From: Chloroflexota bacterium
GTDB lineage: Bacteria; Chloroflexota; Anaerolineae; Anaerolineales; Villigracilaceae
Assembly (NCBI GenBank): GCA_013152325.1
Contig: JAADGN010000079.1
Location: forward strand, 551 to 63,512
Direction of reading: 5' to 3'
DNA length: 62,962 nucleotides
A program made the translations under genes and the position numbers. This document shows positions 51,267-61,442 of this stretch, piece after piece. The notes under the pieces were generated by a model, which saw only the letters and a list, made by a program, of their open reading frames with translations, made no database searches and had not been told where the DNA came from. Positions within the stretch are counted from its first letter, which is position 1. Every line of letters starts with the position of its first letter.

Positions 51267-52760
51267 ATGGCTGACACATCGCAACCTGCACGGGTGCGCT
51301 TTGCACCTTCGCCGACGGGACGCCTGCATCTTGGCAGTGCCCGGACGGCGCTCTACAATTACCTTCTGGCCCGCCGCACGGGTGGACAGTTTATCCTGCG
51401 TATCGAAGACACCGACTTTAAGCGCACAGTCGAAGGCGCGGAAGATGAGTTGTTGGCTGGACTGCGTTGGCTGGGCCTGCAATGGGACGAAGGCCCGGAC
51501 GTGGGCGGCCCCTGCGGCCCCTACCGCCAATCGGAGCGCAAAGAGATCTATCTCAAATACGCGCGGCAACTGGTCGAGCGTGGGCGCGCCTATCCCTGTT
51601 TTTGCACGCCGGAGCGTCTCGCCCGCGTCCGGCAGGAACAATTGAAACGCAAAGAGTCGCTTCATTATGACGGAACCTGCCGCAATATCCCGCCGGAGGC
51701 AGCGGCGCGCCGCGTCGCCGACGGGGAGCAGCACGTCATCCGCTTCAAGGCCCCGCAGGAGGGCACGACCACCGTCCACGACCTGCTGCGCGGCGACATC
51801 ACGGTGGATAACCGCAATCTGGACGACGCGATCCTGGTCAAGTCCACAGGTTGGGCGTTGTACCACCTGGCCGCGATAGTGGACGACCACGAGATGGGAA
51901 TCACGCATGTTTTCCGCAGTTCCGAGTGGCTGGGCACTTTCCCGCTGCACGCCCTGATCGTCCGCGCCTTGGGTTGGGCGGAGCCGACCTGGGTGCATCT
52001 CTCGGTTTTTCTCAAGCCGGGCGGCAAGGGCAAGATGAGCAAGCGCGATGCTGAACGCGCCCGCGACGACGGCTATTCGATTTTCATCAAGGATCTCGAG
52101 GCGTTGGGTTATATCCCTGAAGGCATTCTCAACTGGATTGTGTTGATGGGCTGGGGCACTGCCGAAAACGACGAGATGAGCCTCGACGAAATGATCGCCC
52201 GGTTCGATTTGGCGCATCTCAATCCGGCTCCGGCGGCGGTGGATTTCAAGAAGCTGGACCATTTCAACGGCCTGCACATTCGCCGCCTGTCCGTGGATGA
52301 TTTGGCTGCCCGCATGAAGCCCTTCTTCATCGAAGCGGGCTACCCGGTGGATGACGACAAGCTGCGCCAGATTGCGCCCTTGCTTCAGCCGCGCTTGAAG
52401 ACGCTGCGGGACGCACCGATCGTGGGCGGCGTTTTCTTCGAAGAAACGGTATCGCCGAATCCGGAGGAGCTGATCGGGAAAAAGATGACCGCGCCGGACT
52501 CCGCCGAGGCTGCCCGCCGCGCGGTGAGCATTCTCTCGGGCCTGACGGAGATCACCCACGAAACGGCAGAGCCCCCGATGCGCGCTCTGGCCGGGGAGCT
52601 TGGTTTGAAGGCCGGGCAGTTGTTCGGCATCCTGCGCGTCGCTGTGACGGGGCGCAAGGTCAGCCCGCCGCTCTTCGAGACGATGGAGATCATCGGGCGT
52701 GACGAGGTGCTCAGGCGGGTCGAGCAGGCAGTTGCGCTGCTGGAATCGTTGGATAGTTAA
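51267..52760 (+). CDS. gltX: Glutamyl-tRNA synthetase
   Basis: A 497-residue class I synthetase. The HIGH-type motif is FAPSPTGRLHLGSARTA, and the KMSKS motif is GKMSKRDAERARDDGYS. The anticodon-binding region follows from about 340. It charges tRNA-Glu with Glu; whether it also charges tRNA-Gln is not clear because glnS is next door. It ends the plus-strand run after rodA and is convergent with glnS. Confidence 0.95.
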   Translation: MADTSQPARVRFAPSPTGRLHLGSARTALYNYLLARRTGGQFILRIEDTDFKRTVEGAEDELLAGLRWLGLQWDEGPDVGGPCGPYRQSERKEIYLKYARQLVERGRAYPCFCTPERLARVRQEQLKRKESLHYDGTCRNIPPEAAARRVADGEQHVIRFKAPQEGTTTVHDLLRGDITVDNRNLDDAILVKSTGWALYHLAAIVDDHEMGITHVFRSSEWLGTFPLHALIVRALGWAEPTWVHLSVFLKPGGKGKMSKRDAERARDDGYSIFIKDLEALGYIPEGILNWIVLMGWGTAENDEMSLDEMIARFDLAHLNPAPAAVDFKKLDHFNGLHIRRLSVDDLAARMKPFFIEAGYPVDDDKLRQIAPLLQPRLKTLRDAPIVGGVFFEETVSPNPEELIGKKMTAPDSAEAARRAVSILSGLTEITHETAEPPMRALAGELGLKAGQLFGILRVAVTGRKVSPPLFETMEIIGRDEVLRRVEQAVALLESLDS

Positions 52761-52763
52761 TCG

Positions 52764-52796
52764 AGGTGCCGGGCACTTCCAAAGTGCCCGGCACCT
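52764..52796. repeat. Perfect palindrome AGGTGCCGGGCACTT
   Basis: AGGTGCCGGGCACTT (52764-52778), loop CCA and the exact complement (52782-52796) form a 15-base-pair hairpin directly after gltX. No T run follows; a separate terminator lies beyond. It looks like a dispersed palindromic element. Confidence 0.6.
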
Positions 52797-52811
52797 GTTG
52801 GAGCATAAACA

Positions 52812-52842
52812 AAAAAAGAGCGACATTGCGCCGCTCTTTTTT
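52812..52842. terminator. Bidirectional terminator between gltX and glnS
   Basis: AAAAAAGAGCG pairs with CGCTCTTTTTT around a short G+C-rich loop. A and T runs on both sides serve both convergent genes. Confidence 0.85.
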
Positions 52843-52852
52843 ATTTTGTCCT

Positions 52853-54544
<1,692 letters not shown>

Positions 54545-54624
54545 TGCATTTCTCTCCGGTTTTATAATGGCTGAATTTTAACACATCCTAACGGCGGCGG
54601 CGCATCAAGACAGGTCGACAAAAT

Positions 54625-54653
54625 TTGACAGTGTTCCCAAGAGATGGTAAAAT
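54625..54653 (+). promoter_or_regulatory. tRNA-Gln promoter
   Basis: TTGACA (54625-54630) and TAAAAT (54648-54653) are 17 bases apart, 14 bases before the tRNA. Confidence 0.85.
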
Positions 54654-54666
54654 CGCTCCGCTCTGT

Positions 54667-54737
54667 TGGGGGCTCGTCTAACGGCAGGACAGCGGTCTCT
54701 GGAACCGTCAGTAGAGGTTCGAATCCTCTGCCCCCAG
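54667..54737 (+). tRNA. tRNA-Gln, anticodon CTG
   Basis: The sequence folds as a cloverleaf: acceptor TGGGGGC with GCCCCCA, D stem GTC/GAC, anticodon stem GCGGT/ACCGT with loop CTCTGGA (anticodon CTG), T arm AGAGG-TTCGAAT-CCTCT, discriminator G. The CCA end is not encoded. It has its own promoter and terminator and lies next to glnS. Confidence 0.93.
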
Positions 54738-54742
54738 CCTCG

Positions 54743-54768
54743 AAAAACCCCTCGCGAGAGGGGTTTTT
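54743..54768 (+). terminator. Terminator of the tRNA-Gln gene
   Basis: AAAAACCCCTC, GCGA loop and GAGGGGTTTTT form a perfect 11-base-pair stem ending in T residues, six bases after the tRNA. Confidence 0.9.
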
Positions 54769-54850
54769 GTCGTTTCGGGAAGCTTGTGCGAAGGTTGGTT
54801 TTGTCAGCACGGGAAAATAATATTGGTGTGTTTAATTTTGCATTTAGAAT

Positions 54851-54930
54851 CTGTCCGAAAAATGCGTAGTAGCGACTTTTAGTCGCTGCTTGACGGCTGA
54901 AGCCGTTACTACAAAAGAATTTTCGGATAG
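54851..54930. repeat. Compound palindromic element
   Basis: Outer arms CTGTCCGAAAAAT (54851-54863) and AATTTTCGGATAG (54918-54930) enclose GTAGT AGCGACTTTTAGTCGCT and ACGGCTGAAGCCGT, ending in TACTAC. Both inner parts are palindromes. Part of it recurs at 37140-37159. It looks like a MITE- or REP-type dispersed element. The remaining bases of 54769-55078 hold no gene I can support. Confidence 0.65.
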
Positions 54931-55078
54931 ATCGTTAGGCAAATTTAGGGCAGGCATTGGATGAGATCTGTGAGTTTGCAAAGACGCATCTACGGCAGTG
55001 ATCTCTTGAGAGCACGGGAAACACTTATCGCGCCAGGAGACAGCGATCGCCTGGCGACGAGTTTGTCTGCCAGGATGT

Positions 55079-55954
55079 TTACGGGCAGGCCGCCTGGTAT
55101 GCGTCCAGGTTGCGGTTCTTCAGGATGGCGCTGAAGCCCATCTCTTTGGCTTGCGGGCAGACATTCGCCAGGAAATCTTCCAGGCTCATCATGTCGGTGT
55201 ATTCGGCGGCGAAGACGGGCTTCCCGGCCTCGATGAAGGGCGTCATCGCCTCGCACCACTCGCCGTCAAAGCAATCCTCGGTCAGCGCCCAGTCGTAGTA
55301 AGGCAGCAGGTCGGCGACTTGCTCGTCGTCGTTTTTCAGGCCAATCGAAAGGCCGCGCGCGTGGGCTTCCTCGGCCAGCCAGATATTGTAGGCTAATTGG
55401 TCTTCATAGGTCAGCGGGAAGCCGGTGTCTGACCAGTAGGCGTCGATGTTGTCCGGCTCGATGGCATCGAAGCCTTTTTCCTTGCACAGGTCGAAGCGGG
55501 CGCGCATGATCGGGGCCAGTTTGTCGATCTGGCGGATGTCGAGCCACTTTTCGCCCGGCCAGCCTTCGTAGTCATTGCCTATGACCTCCGGCGGGAACTG
55601 GTCGGCGTCCTCGCGCCATTCCTCCCAACTGCCGACGGAGATATAACAGACCACCTTGCGTCCCTGGGCGTGCAGCGCCTCGATGGTGCTGACGTCTGTC
55701 TCGAAGAGATCCACGTCGTAGACGGCCGCGTCGAAGGATTGATTGATGGGCTGGTCGCCAAGCTGCCACTGCCAGGTTGCGCCGACTGGCGGCTGCCAGA
55801 CCGGAACGGGTGTTGCCGGGGCGGCTGTTTCGGTTGGGGATATGTCCTTCGTCGGCGTGGCAGGCTGAGGCGTGGGGGGATTCGGCGTCTCTGCCGGGGC
55901 GGGGGAGCAGGCTGCGAGGACGAAGAAGCTGGTCAGGACAAGAAGTCGTTTCAT
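55079..55954 (-). CDS. GH114-type (endo-alpha-1,4-polygalactosaminidase-like) lipoprotein
   Basis: A 291-residue lipoprotein with lipobox FVLAAC, a Pro/Thr-rich spacer to about residue 50 and a GH114 catalytic domain. Family features include VVCYISVGSWEEWREDADQF, GFDAIEPDNIDAYWSD and GLSIGLKNDDEQVADLLPYY. Four Cys in the second half (TEDCFDGEWCE, NVCPQ, QAACP) suggest disulfides. It probably cuts galactosaminogalactan-like polymers outside the cell. It stands alone, 65 bases after the SecF gene. Confidence 0.85.
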   Translation of the reverse strand: MKRLLVLTSFFVLAACSPAPAETPNPPTPQPATPTKDISPTETAAPATPVPVWQPPVGATWQWQLGDQPINQSFDAAVYDVDLFETDVSTIEALHAQGRKVVCYISVGSWEEWREDADQFPPEVIGNDYEGWPGEKWLDIRQIDKLAPIMRARFDLCKEKGFDAIEPDNIDAYWSDTGFPLTYEDQLAYNIWLAEEAHARGLSIGLKNDDEQVADLLPYYDWALTEDCFDGEWCEAMTPFIEAGKPVFAAEYTDMMSLEDFLANVCPQAKEMGFSAILKNRNLDAYQAACP

Positions 55955-55974
55955 GGTGCCAATCCTTGATTAAA

Positions 55975-56004
55975 TAAAAATGGCGCATCGCGCGATACGC
56001 CATT
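55975..56004 (-). terminator. Terminator after secF
   Basis: AAATGGCG and CGCCATTT form a stem with a GCGCG-type inner stem; on the minus strand a TTTTTATTT tail follows. It ends the secD-secF transcript. Confidence 0.75.
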
Positions 56005-56019
56005 TGAGTTGTGTGCCGC

Positions 56020-56958
56020 CTAAGCTGCTGTTGCGGCGCTTTCTTTTCGCCGGAACCAATTGCGCCATTCCTTGTTTTCCCAGACGACCAGGATGGGCGC
56101 GGCATTGAAGATGGACGAGTAGGTTCCGCTGAAGATACCGACCAGCAGGATGATCGTAAAGTGACGGATGCTCTCTCCGCCGAACAGCGCCAGCGCAAAG
56201 AGCGTGAACATGACCGTCAACTGGGTGTTGATCGAGCGGTCGAGGGTTTGAACGACCGAATGATTGACCAGCGTTTCGTAATCCAGGCGGCGGTAGATGG
56301 TCGAGTTTTCGCGGATGCGGTCGAAGACCACAATGCTGTCGTGTACCGAGAAGCCGATCACCGTCAACAGGGCGGTCAGGAAGAGGGCGTCGGATTCCCA
56401 ACCCAGGAAATGTCCCAGCATGGCTTCGACGCCGACCGTCACAAGCACATCGTGCAGCATGGCGAAGATGGCGGATACGCCGTAGCGGAAAGCGTGCTTC
56501 ACGCCGCGGAAGGCGTACGTGATGTAGAGCAGAATGAAGATGGCGGACAGCCCCACCGCGCCCGCGGCGCGCGTGGCCACTTCCTGCCCGATCGCCGCGC
56601 TGACGTGCGTGAAGTGCAGGACGGTCACCGGGCCGCCGAAGCGCTTCTCCATTTCGGCCACGATCTTGCCTTTCAGGGCGTCGTTCAGCTCCTTGGAGCG
56701 GATGGAGAAAGCATCATCGCCCAACGGCTGGACAATCGGGTCCGCGATGGACTGATCTGTCGTCGAGAACTCATCGTACAGGGTGGCGATTTCGGCTGCC
56801 GAGGGCCGGTTGCCCGTCTCGAAGCGGACTTCGAGCAGGCTGCCGCCGGTGAAGTCGATGCCGGGGGAAAGTCCCCACAGGAACAGCGCAACTGTGCCCG
56901 GGATGATGATGATGAGAGAGATTGCAAAGTAAAGGTAGCGATTTTTGATGATATTCAT
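56020..56958 (-). CDS. secF: Protein translocase subunit SecF
   Basis: A 312-residue RND-type membrane protein with six helices. Family features are GIDFTGGSLLEVRFETGNRP (first periplasmic motif), VGLSAIFILLYITYAFRGVK and FSVHDSIVVFDRIRENSTIY (D1-like motif with Asp). With SecD it uses the proton gradient to pull secreted proteins through SecYEG. It is nine bases after secD. Confidence 0.95.
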   Translation of the reverse strand: MNIIKNRYLYFAISLIIIIPGTVALFLWGLSPGIDFTGGSLLEVRFETGNRPSAAEIATLYDEFSTTDQSIADPIVQPLGDDAFSIRSKELNDALKGKIVAEMEKRFGGPVTVLHFTHVSAAIGQEVATRAAGAVGLSAIFILLYITYAFRGVKHAFRYGVSAIFAMLHDVLVTVGVEAMLGHFLGWESDALFLTALLTVIGFSVHDSIVVFDRIRENSTIYRRLDYETLVNHSVVQTLDRSINTQLTVMFTLFALALFGGESIRHFTIILLVGIFSGTYSSIFNAAPILVVWENKEWRNWFRRKESAATAA

Positions 56959-56967
56959 GCCGCGCTC

Positions 56968-58377
56968 CTAGATGCCGAACCACTTGGGGTGCTCAGCGAA
57001 TTTGATGTTGTCCAACACCAGGTGCAGGAAAGTGCGTGTGACGGTCAGGGCGGTGAACAGGCTGACGCCGACGCCCAGGGCCAGGGTCAGCGCGAAGCCT
57101 TTGACCAGGCTGGCGCCGAATGCGCTCCCGAACCAGAACAGGATACCGCTGGTGATCAGCGTCGAGATGTTGGCGTCCCTGATCGAGGGCCAGGCGCGGC
57201 TCCAGCCGAGATCGATGGCTGTGTGCAGGTTGCGTCCGGCGCGCAATTCTTCTTTCAGGCGTTCGAAGATGAGCACGTTGGCATCCACGGCCATACCGAT
57301 ACTCAGGATGAAGCCGGCGATGCCCGGCAGCGTTAGCACGACCGGGACAAGCTTGAAGAGCGCCAGGGTCAGCAATCCGTAGACGAGCAGGGCCATGTCC
57401 GCGACGATGCCGGGCAGGCGGTAGTAGAGCGCCATGAAGAGCACCACGACGATCAAACCGATGGAGCCGGCCAGGATGCTTTTGCGGATCGATTCTTCGC
57501 CCAGCGTCGGGCCGACGGTGCGGCTTTCGACGATTTTGATGGGGATGGGCAGTGAGCCGTAGCGCAATTGGATGGCCAGCGAGTTTGCGCTGTCGTAGTC
57601 AAATTGTCCGGTGATTACGCCGCTTCCGCCGCTGATCTGGCTTTGGATGCGGGGCGTGGAGATCACTCGTTTGTCCAGCACAATGGCCAGGAATTGGTTG
57701 ATGTGTGAACCGGTGTAATCGGCAAATAGTTTGGTGGCGTCCGGTTTCAGGCTGAAGGATATCTGGTATTGCCCCATGGAGCTTTGGGTTACGCCGACTT
57801 CGTCGAGCGCCGCGCCGGTCATCACGGTGTGGTAGACGGTGGGCGCGGCTTCCTCGGTCGGGGCGGCGTCGGGCGCAGTATCTGCCGCAGGCGTCGGCTC
57901 AGTTGTCGGCTCGGGTTGTGCGCTCTCCGCCAACCCGTAATCCGTTTCGATGATCGTCCCTTCCGGAACGGGGGTGGTTCCCATGTTTACGAATTCGAGC
58001 AGACCGGTTTCCTGGAGCGAAGCGATCACTTCCTCCGGGTTGTTGATGCCGGGGAATTCGGCCACGATGCGGCGATCGCCGGCAGTTTGCATGACGACCT
58101 CGCTCACACCGAGGGCGTTCGAGCGGCTCTCCAGGATCTGCCGCGTGACTTTCAGGTCGTCGGCGCTGACGACGGCGTCCGCGGGCAGGTCGGCTTCGAG
58201 CAGTGTTTGCAGGCCGCCGCGCAGGTCAAGCCCCAGGCGGGTTTCCACATTGCGGGTAAAAATGACTTTGTTGGTGAAGGGGTTGGTGATGGTGATGGTC
58301 TCGCTCAAGTCGATCCAGAGCGCAAAAACGATCAGGATGACGATCACAAGCAACCATGTGTTTTGACGATTTTTCAT
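56968..58377 (-). CDS. secD: Protein translocase subunit SecD
   Basis: A 469-residue RND-type membrane protein. N-terminal helix at 10-30, then LGLDLRGGLQTLLEADLPAD. A Pro/Thr/Ala/Glu-rich insertion lies at about 155-185 in the periplasmic P1 domain. The membrane part has SILAGSIGLIVVVLFMALYY, GMAVDANVLIFERLKEELRA (the conserved Asp motif) and the final helices. It pairs with SecF. The insertion is unusual and may be a flexible loop. Confidence 0.95.
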   Translation of the reverse strand: MKNRQNTWLLVIVILIVFALWIDLSETITITNPFTNKVIFTRNVETRLGLDLRGGLQTLLEADLPADAVVSADDLKVTRQILESRSNALGVSEVVMQTAGDRRIVAEFPGINNPEEVIASLQETGLLEFVNMGTTPVPEGTIIETDYGLAESAQPEPTTEPTPAADTAPDAAPTEEAAPTVYHTVMTGAALDEVGVTQSSMGQYQISFSLKPDATKLFADYTGSHINQFLAIVLDKRVISTPRIQSQISGGSGVITGQFDYDSANSLAIQLRYGSLPIPIKIVESRTVGPTLGEESIRKSILAGSIGLIVVVLFMALYYRLPGIVADMALLVYGLLTLALFKLVPVVLTLPGIAGFILSIGMAVDANVLIFERLKEELRAGRNLHTAIDLGWSRAWPSIRDANISTLITSGILFWFGSAFGASLVKGFALTLALGVGVSLFTALTVTRTFLHLVLDNIKFAEHPKWFGI

Positions 58378-58484
58378 AGATGTGTACTCCAGTCATAAAA
58401 ATGCCCACCATTGGCTGGCGCTGGCGGCGGGCTGATTATACACCGTTTGGATGGGGGTGGGTAGGTTCGATGCAGGCGCATTTT

Positions 58485-60002
58485 TTATGGCGTCGCCGGG
58501 TGTATCCATTGGTCGAAAAGCGGATCCAGATCGCAGTTGCAGTGTCCTTCGGCTGTTTGCTGGAGACTTTTGCTGGTGGCTATGCTCCACTGATGGCTCT
58601 GGGTGTAGTCGCCCAGGAAGGCGTCGAAAGCCTGCCTTCCCATCTGTTCCGCCAGCGCATCGAAGAAGAGCGCGCCGCGGCCGTAGATGATGGCGCTGTA
58701 CTCCCTGTCGCTGTAGGCGCTGACGGGCAGGCCGACGGGAATCTCGGCCCGCTCGATCCCCTGCCAGCGTCCCTCGAGGGATTGTTCGAAGCCTGCGCCG
58801 CCGCTGGCTCCGTAGGTGTCTTTGTAGTATTGCCAGGTGGCGTACTGGGTCAGCGACTCGTCCAGCCAGGGTTCGTCCAGTTGATCGTTGCCGACCATGT
58901 TGTAGAACCACTGGTGCCCGACCTCGTGTGCGACGGTCGATTCGAGATAGACGCTGGCCGGAGTTCCATTGAAGTTTCCGGACAGGTCGTACAGATCGAG
59001 ACTGACGGCGGTCATGCCGGGGTACTCGATGCCCAGGGCGTAGGTGGGCGTGGCGGCGATGTCGAACTCTGTGTACGGATAGGGCGCGTAGCGTCCGCCA
59101 AAATCTGCGATGGCTCTGGCGGCTGTCTCCAAAGCCAGTTGTGCGCCATCGTGTGCGTCGGCAGGCGCATAACTGCGAAAGGTGTATTCGCCGACCGTTT
59201 CTGTCAGGACGACATATGCAGCGCTTGCGGCGAGGAAGAAATCTCGCGCCGGCCCGGCCGCGAAGGTGACTGTCTGCCGCCCGTTGTCCGTCTCGCGGGC
59301 GACTTCGCGGCCCGATGCGACCAGGACGAGGTCGGCGGGCGCGGTCACACGGACGAGGTAGAAGCTGGCGTCCGCGTAGGTCACGTCGCCTGAGTCCGGG
59401 GGGATTTCGGCGTTCCAGCCCTCGTCGTCGTAGACGGCGATCATCGGGTAGGCGTGTGCCAGGGCCAAAACACCTTCGGTGGAGGCCAGGATGCCGTAAT
59501 TGCTTTCCAGTTCGGTCGGCACGATGACGACAAAATCGATCTGGATGATCGCGCTTTCGCCGGGACGCAGGGGCGCGGCGAGCGGGACGCGCATCAGGCT
59601 GTCTTCCAGCGCATATTCCGGCGCGGCGGACTCGCCGTCCACGCTGACGCTGGAGACGAGCATCGTCCCGCCCAGGATATTTGGCAGCAGGCGGAACTGG
59701 ATTTCGTCCAGCGCGACATCTTCCAGATTCGTGTAGCGAACGGCCTGCTGGCCGGTGACGTGGACCAGGTCGTCGGCGATCTGCCATTCCAGGCGATAGG
59801 TGCTGGCGCCGGTCAGTTGGGCCAGGGCGGCTTGCTGCGATGCGATCAGGCCCTCGCTGAAGATGCTGCGGTCGTCCCAGGCTGTTGCCGGCGGATCGGA
59901 TGTGGCCGCCTCTGTGGGCGGCATGTTGGCGGGGGACGGCTGTCCCTGACAGGCGGCCAGGGACAGGACGAGCAGCAGGAGCGAACTAATCGGACGGCGC
60001 AT
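58485..60002 (-). CDS. M1-family metallopeptidase lipoprotein
   Basis: A 505-residue exported peptidase. Lipobox LSLAAC is followed by a Pro/Thr-rich spacer to about 50. A beta-sandwich N-terminal domain precedes the zinc site HEVGHQWFYNMVG with the third ligand in LDEPWLDESLTQYA. Exopeptidase motif GxMEN is not evident, since TAVSLD takes its place. Catalytic domain ends near the C-terminus. The start at 60002 is preferred to 60014, though either is possible. It is probably anchored outside the membrane and trims peptides. It overlaps the P-loop gene by 17 bases. Confidence 0.85.
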   Translation of the reverse strand: MRRPISSLLLLVLSLAACQGQPSPANMPPTEAATSDPPATAWDDRSIFSEGLIASQQAALAQLTGASTYRLEWQIADDLVHVTGQQAVRYTNLEDVALDEIQFRLLPNILGGTMLVSSVSVDGESAAPEYALEDSLMRVPLAAPLRPGESAIIQIDFVVIVPTELESNYGILASTEGVLALAHAYPMIAVYDDEGWNAEIPPDSGDVTYADASFYLVRVTAPADLVLVASGREVARETDNGRQTVTFAAGPARDFFLAASAAYVVLTETVGEYTFRSYAPADAHDGAQLALETAARAIADFGGRYAPYPYTEFDIAATPTYALGIEYPGMTAVSLDLYDLSGNFNGTPASVYLESTVAHEVGHQWFYNMVGNDQLDEPWLDESLTQYATWQYYKDTYGASGGAGFEQSLEGRWQGIERAEIPVGLPVSAYSDREYSAIIYGRGALFFDALAEQMGRQAFDAFLGDYTQSHQWSIATSKSLQQTAEGHCNCDLDPLFDQWIHPATP

Positions 60003-60366
60003 GGTATTTTTCATCCTCGATAAGGTTCAACACATATTCCAGCACTTCTTCCGGGGTTAAATCATCGGTCTGGATGTGCACGTCCGCGTGTTGGCGGGCG
60101 TGGCTCAGGCGGCGCTGCTGTTCGGCGTATTCGGATTCGTTCCAGTCGAGATTGCGCCGTTCGACCGTCAGGGGGTACGAGACTTGGAGAAAGACGAGTA
60201 TGTCCGGGTTGGTCAAACGCTGCCACATGTCTTTGACGTAGGAGTGTTCCTGGGCGATGTGCCGCGCACGGTAGCCGCGCTGCTTCAACCCCCCGACCAG
60301 GGTGGATTTCCCTGCCGCGCACGGGCCGACGACGCCGATCAGGAACCGCTCCTTATTGACTGTCAT
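59986..60366 (-). CDS. Small P-loop NTPase
   Basis: A 126-residue protein with a Walker A motif GVVGPCAAGKSTLVGGLK at the start, IAQEHSYVKDMWQRL, and a middle with LVFLQVSYPLTVERRNLDW. The layout resembles a small AAA-like or adenylate-kinase-type nucleoside kinase; a lid domain is not obvious. It overlaps the TrkA-type gene by 14 bases and the M1 peptidase by 17 bases, so translation is coupled. Substrate unknown. Confidence 0.75.
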   Translation of the reverse strand: MTVNKERFLIGVVGPCAAGKSTLVGGLKQRGYRARHIAQEHSYVKDMWQRLTNPDILVFLQVSYPLTVERRNLDWNESEYAEQQRRLSHARQHADVHIQTDDLTPEEVLEYVLNLIEDEKYHAPSD

Positions 60367-61384
60367 GGACCAATATGTTGATCTTTGCAGGACTTCCCAG
60401 GACGGCCAGCAGGTCCCCGGCGGAGAGTCTCCGGTCGCCGGCTGGATGCATGTCCGCGATACCGTCGTGGCGGAGCAGCACCACGCTGACGTCGTAGTTC
60501 TGCTCGATGTCTGCGAGGCTCGTCTTGATCAGCGGCGAAGCGTCCGCGATGCGCAATCGCGCCAGGCTGAGCGCCTGTCCCTCGACGACGATGGGACGGG
60601 TGATGTCTGTGCCCGCGGCGGCGGCCGCGAAGGCCGGGGCGGCGATGCTGGTTGCGCTCAGGGCGGTAAAACCGAACTGCTCTTGCAGGGATTGGGCGAA
60701 GTCGTCATCGAAAATGCGCACGACCACCTGGATATTCGGATTCAGATTGCGCGCCTTGAGGGCCATTTGCAGGTTCAGCGAATCAGCCTGGGTGCACAGT
60801 GCGATCGTGTGCGCCTTCCGCACCCCGGCAGCTTCCAGCGCGACCAGGCGCGTGCCGTCGTCCTGGATGACGGGAATGCCCATCTCCTGGACGATGGCGA
60901 TCAGGTCGGCTTTGGGCTCGATCTCGATCACGACGATCTTTTTGCCGAGGGCGTGCAGTTTCTTGGCCATGCGGAAGCCCAGGTGTCCCAGCCCGACCAG
61001 GATGGTGTGATTGTTGAAGGTGGATGCGACGGCCATTTCCCACTCCTTGCTGCGTGCTCGACGGTTGAAGAGCATGATGCCAAAATCGGTCAGTCCCTGC
61101 GCCAATATGCCGATGCCGATCAAGGGCATCAGAAAGTAGAAGGCTTGCAAAAAGGGGCTGTGCGGAAACGTTTCGTTGGATTGCAGGAAAACCAGCGTCA
61201 GCGCGAGATAGATGGTCTCCGAGAGACTTTCCAGCGGCTCGCCGACTTGTTGGGCGATGGCGTTGTACAGGATGCCTCCGCCCAGGATGGCGGTCAGAAA
61301 GAGCGCCAGCGGGGCGCGGAACTCGCCCAACAGGAGCATCGTATCCCGCCAGGATGCCTGCCAGTTTCTCCGGGTGTTTTTCAT
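60353..61384 (-). CDS. Potassium-channel-like protein with TrkA-N domain
   Basis: A 343-residue protein. Two membrane helices (APLALFLTAILGGGILYNAI and FLMPLIGIGILAQGLTDFGI) flank a pore-like loop, and the expected filter TVGYGD is absent: the loop reads LALTLVFLQSNETFPHS. The TrkA-N (RCK) domain has ILVGLGHLGFRMAKKLHALG (Rossmann fold) and TrkA-C follows from about 260 (LSARLRIADASPLIKTS-like part). The start at 61384 is the best ATG; an upstream TTG start is unlikely. It may bind NAD and sense ion or nucleotide state without conducting potassium. Confidence 0.8.
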   Translation of the reverse strand: MKNTRRNWQASWRDTMLLLGEFRAPLALFLTAILGGGILYNAIAQQVGEPLESLSETIYLALTLVFLQSNETFPHSPFLQAFYFLMPLIGIGILAQGLTDFGIMLFNRRARSKEWEMAVASTFNNHTILVGLGHLGFRMAKKLHALGKKIVVIEIEPKADLIAIVQEMGIPVIQDDGTRLVALEAAGVRKAHTIALCTQADSLNLQMALKARNLNPNIQVVVRIFDDDFAQSLQEQFGFTALSATSIAAPAFAAAAAGTDITRPIVVEGQALSLARLRIADASPLIKTSLADIEQNYDVSVVLLRHDGIADMHPAGDRRLSAGDLLAVLGSPAKINILVHDSQ

Positions 61385-61442
61385 GAAGTGTTCCGCCTTT
61401 GACGCCGCCGTGCTGTTGTTCCAACCGTTGTGTTTTGTTCCT

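Noticed and set aside
51180-52826. Minus-strand frame of 548 codons opposite gltX
   Set aside because: No protein-like motif is present, and gltX explains the region.
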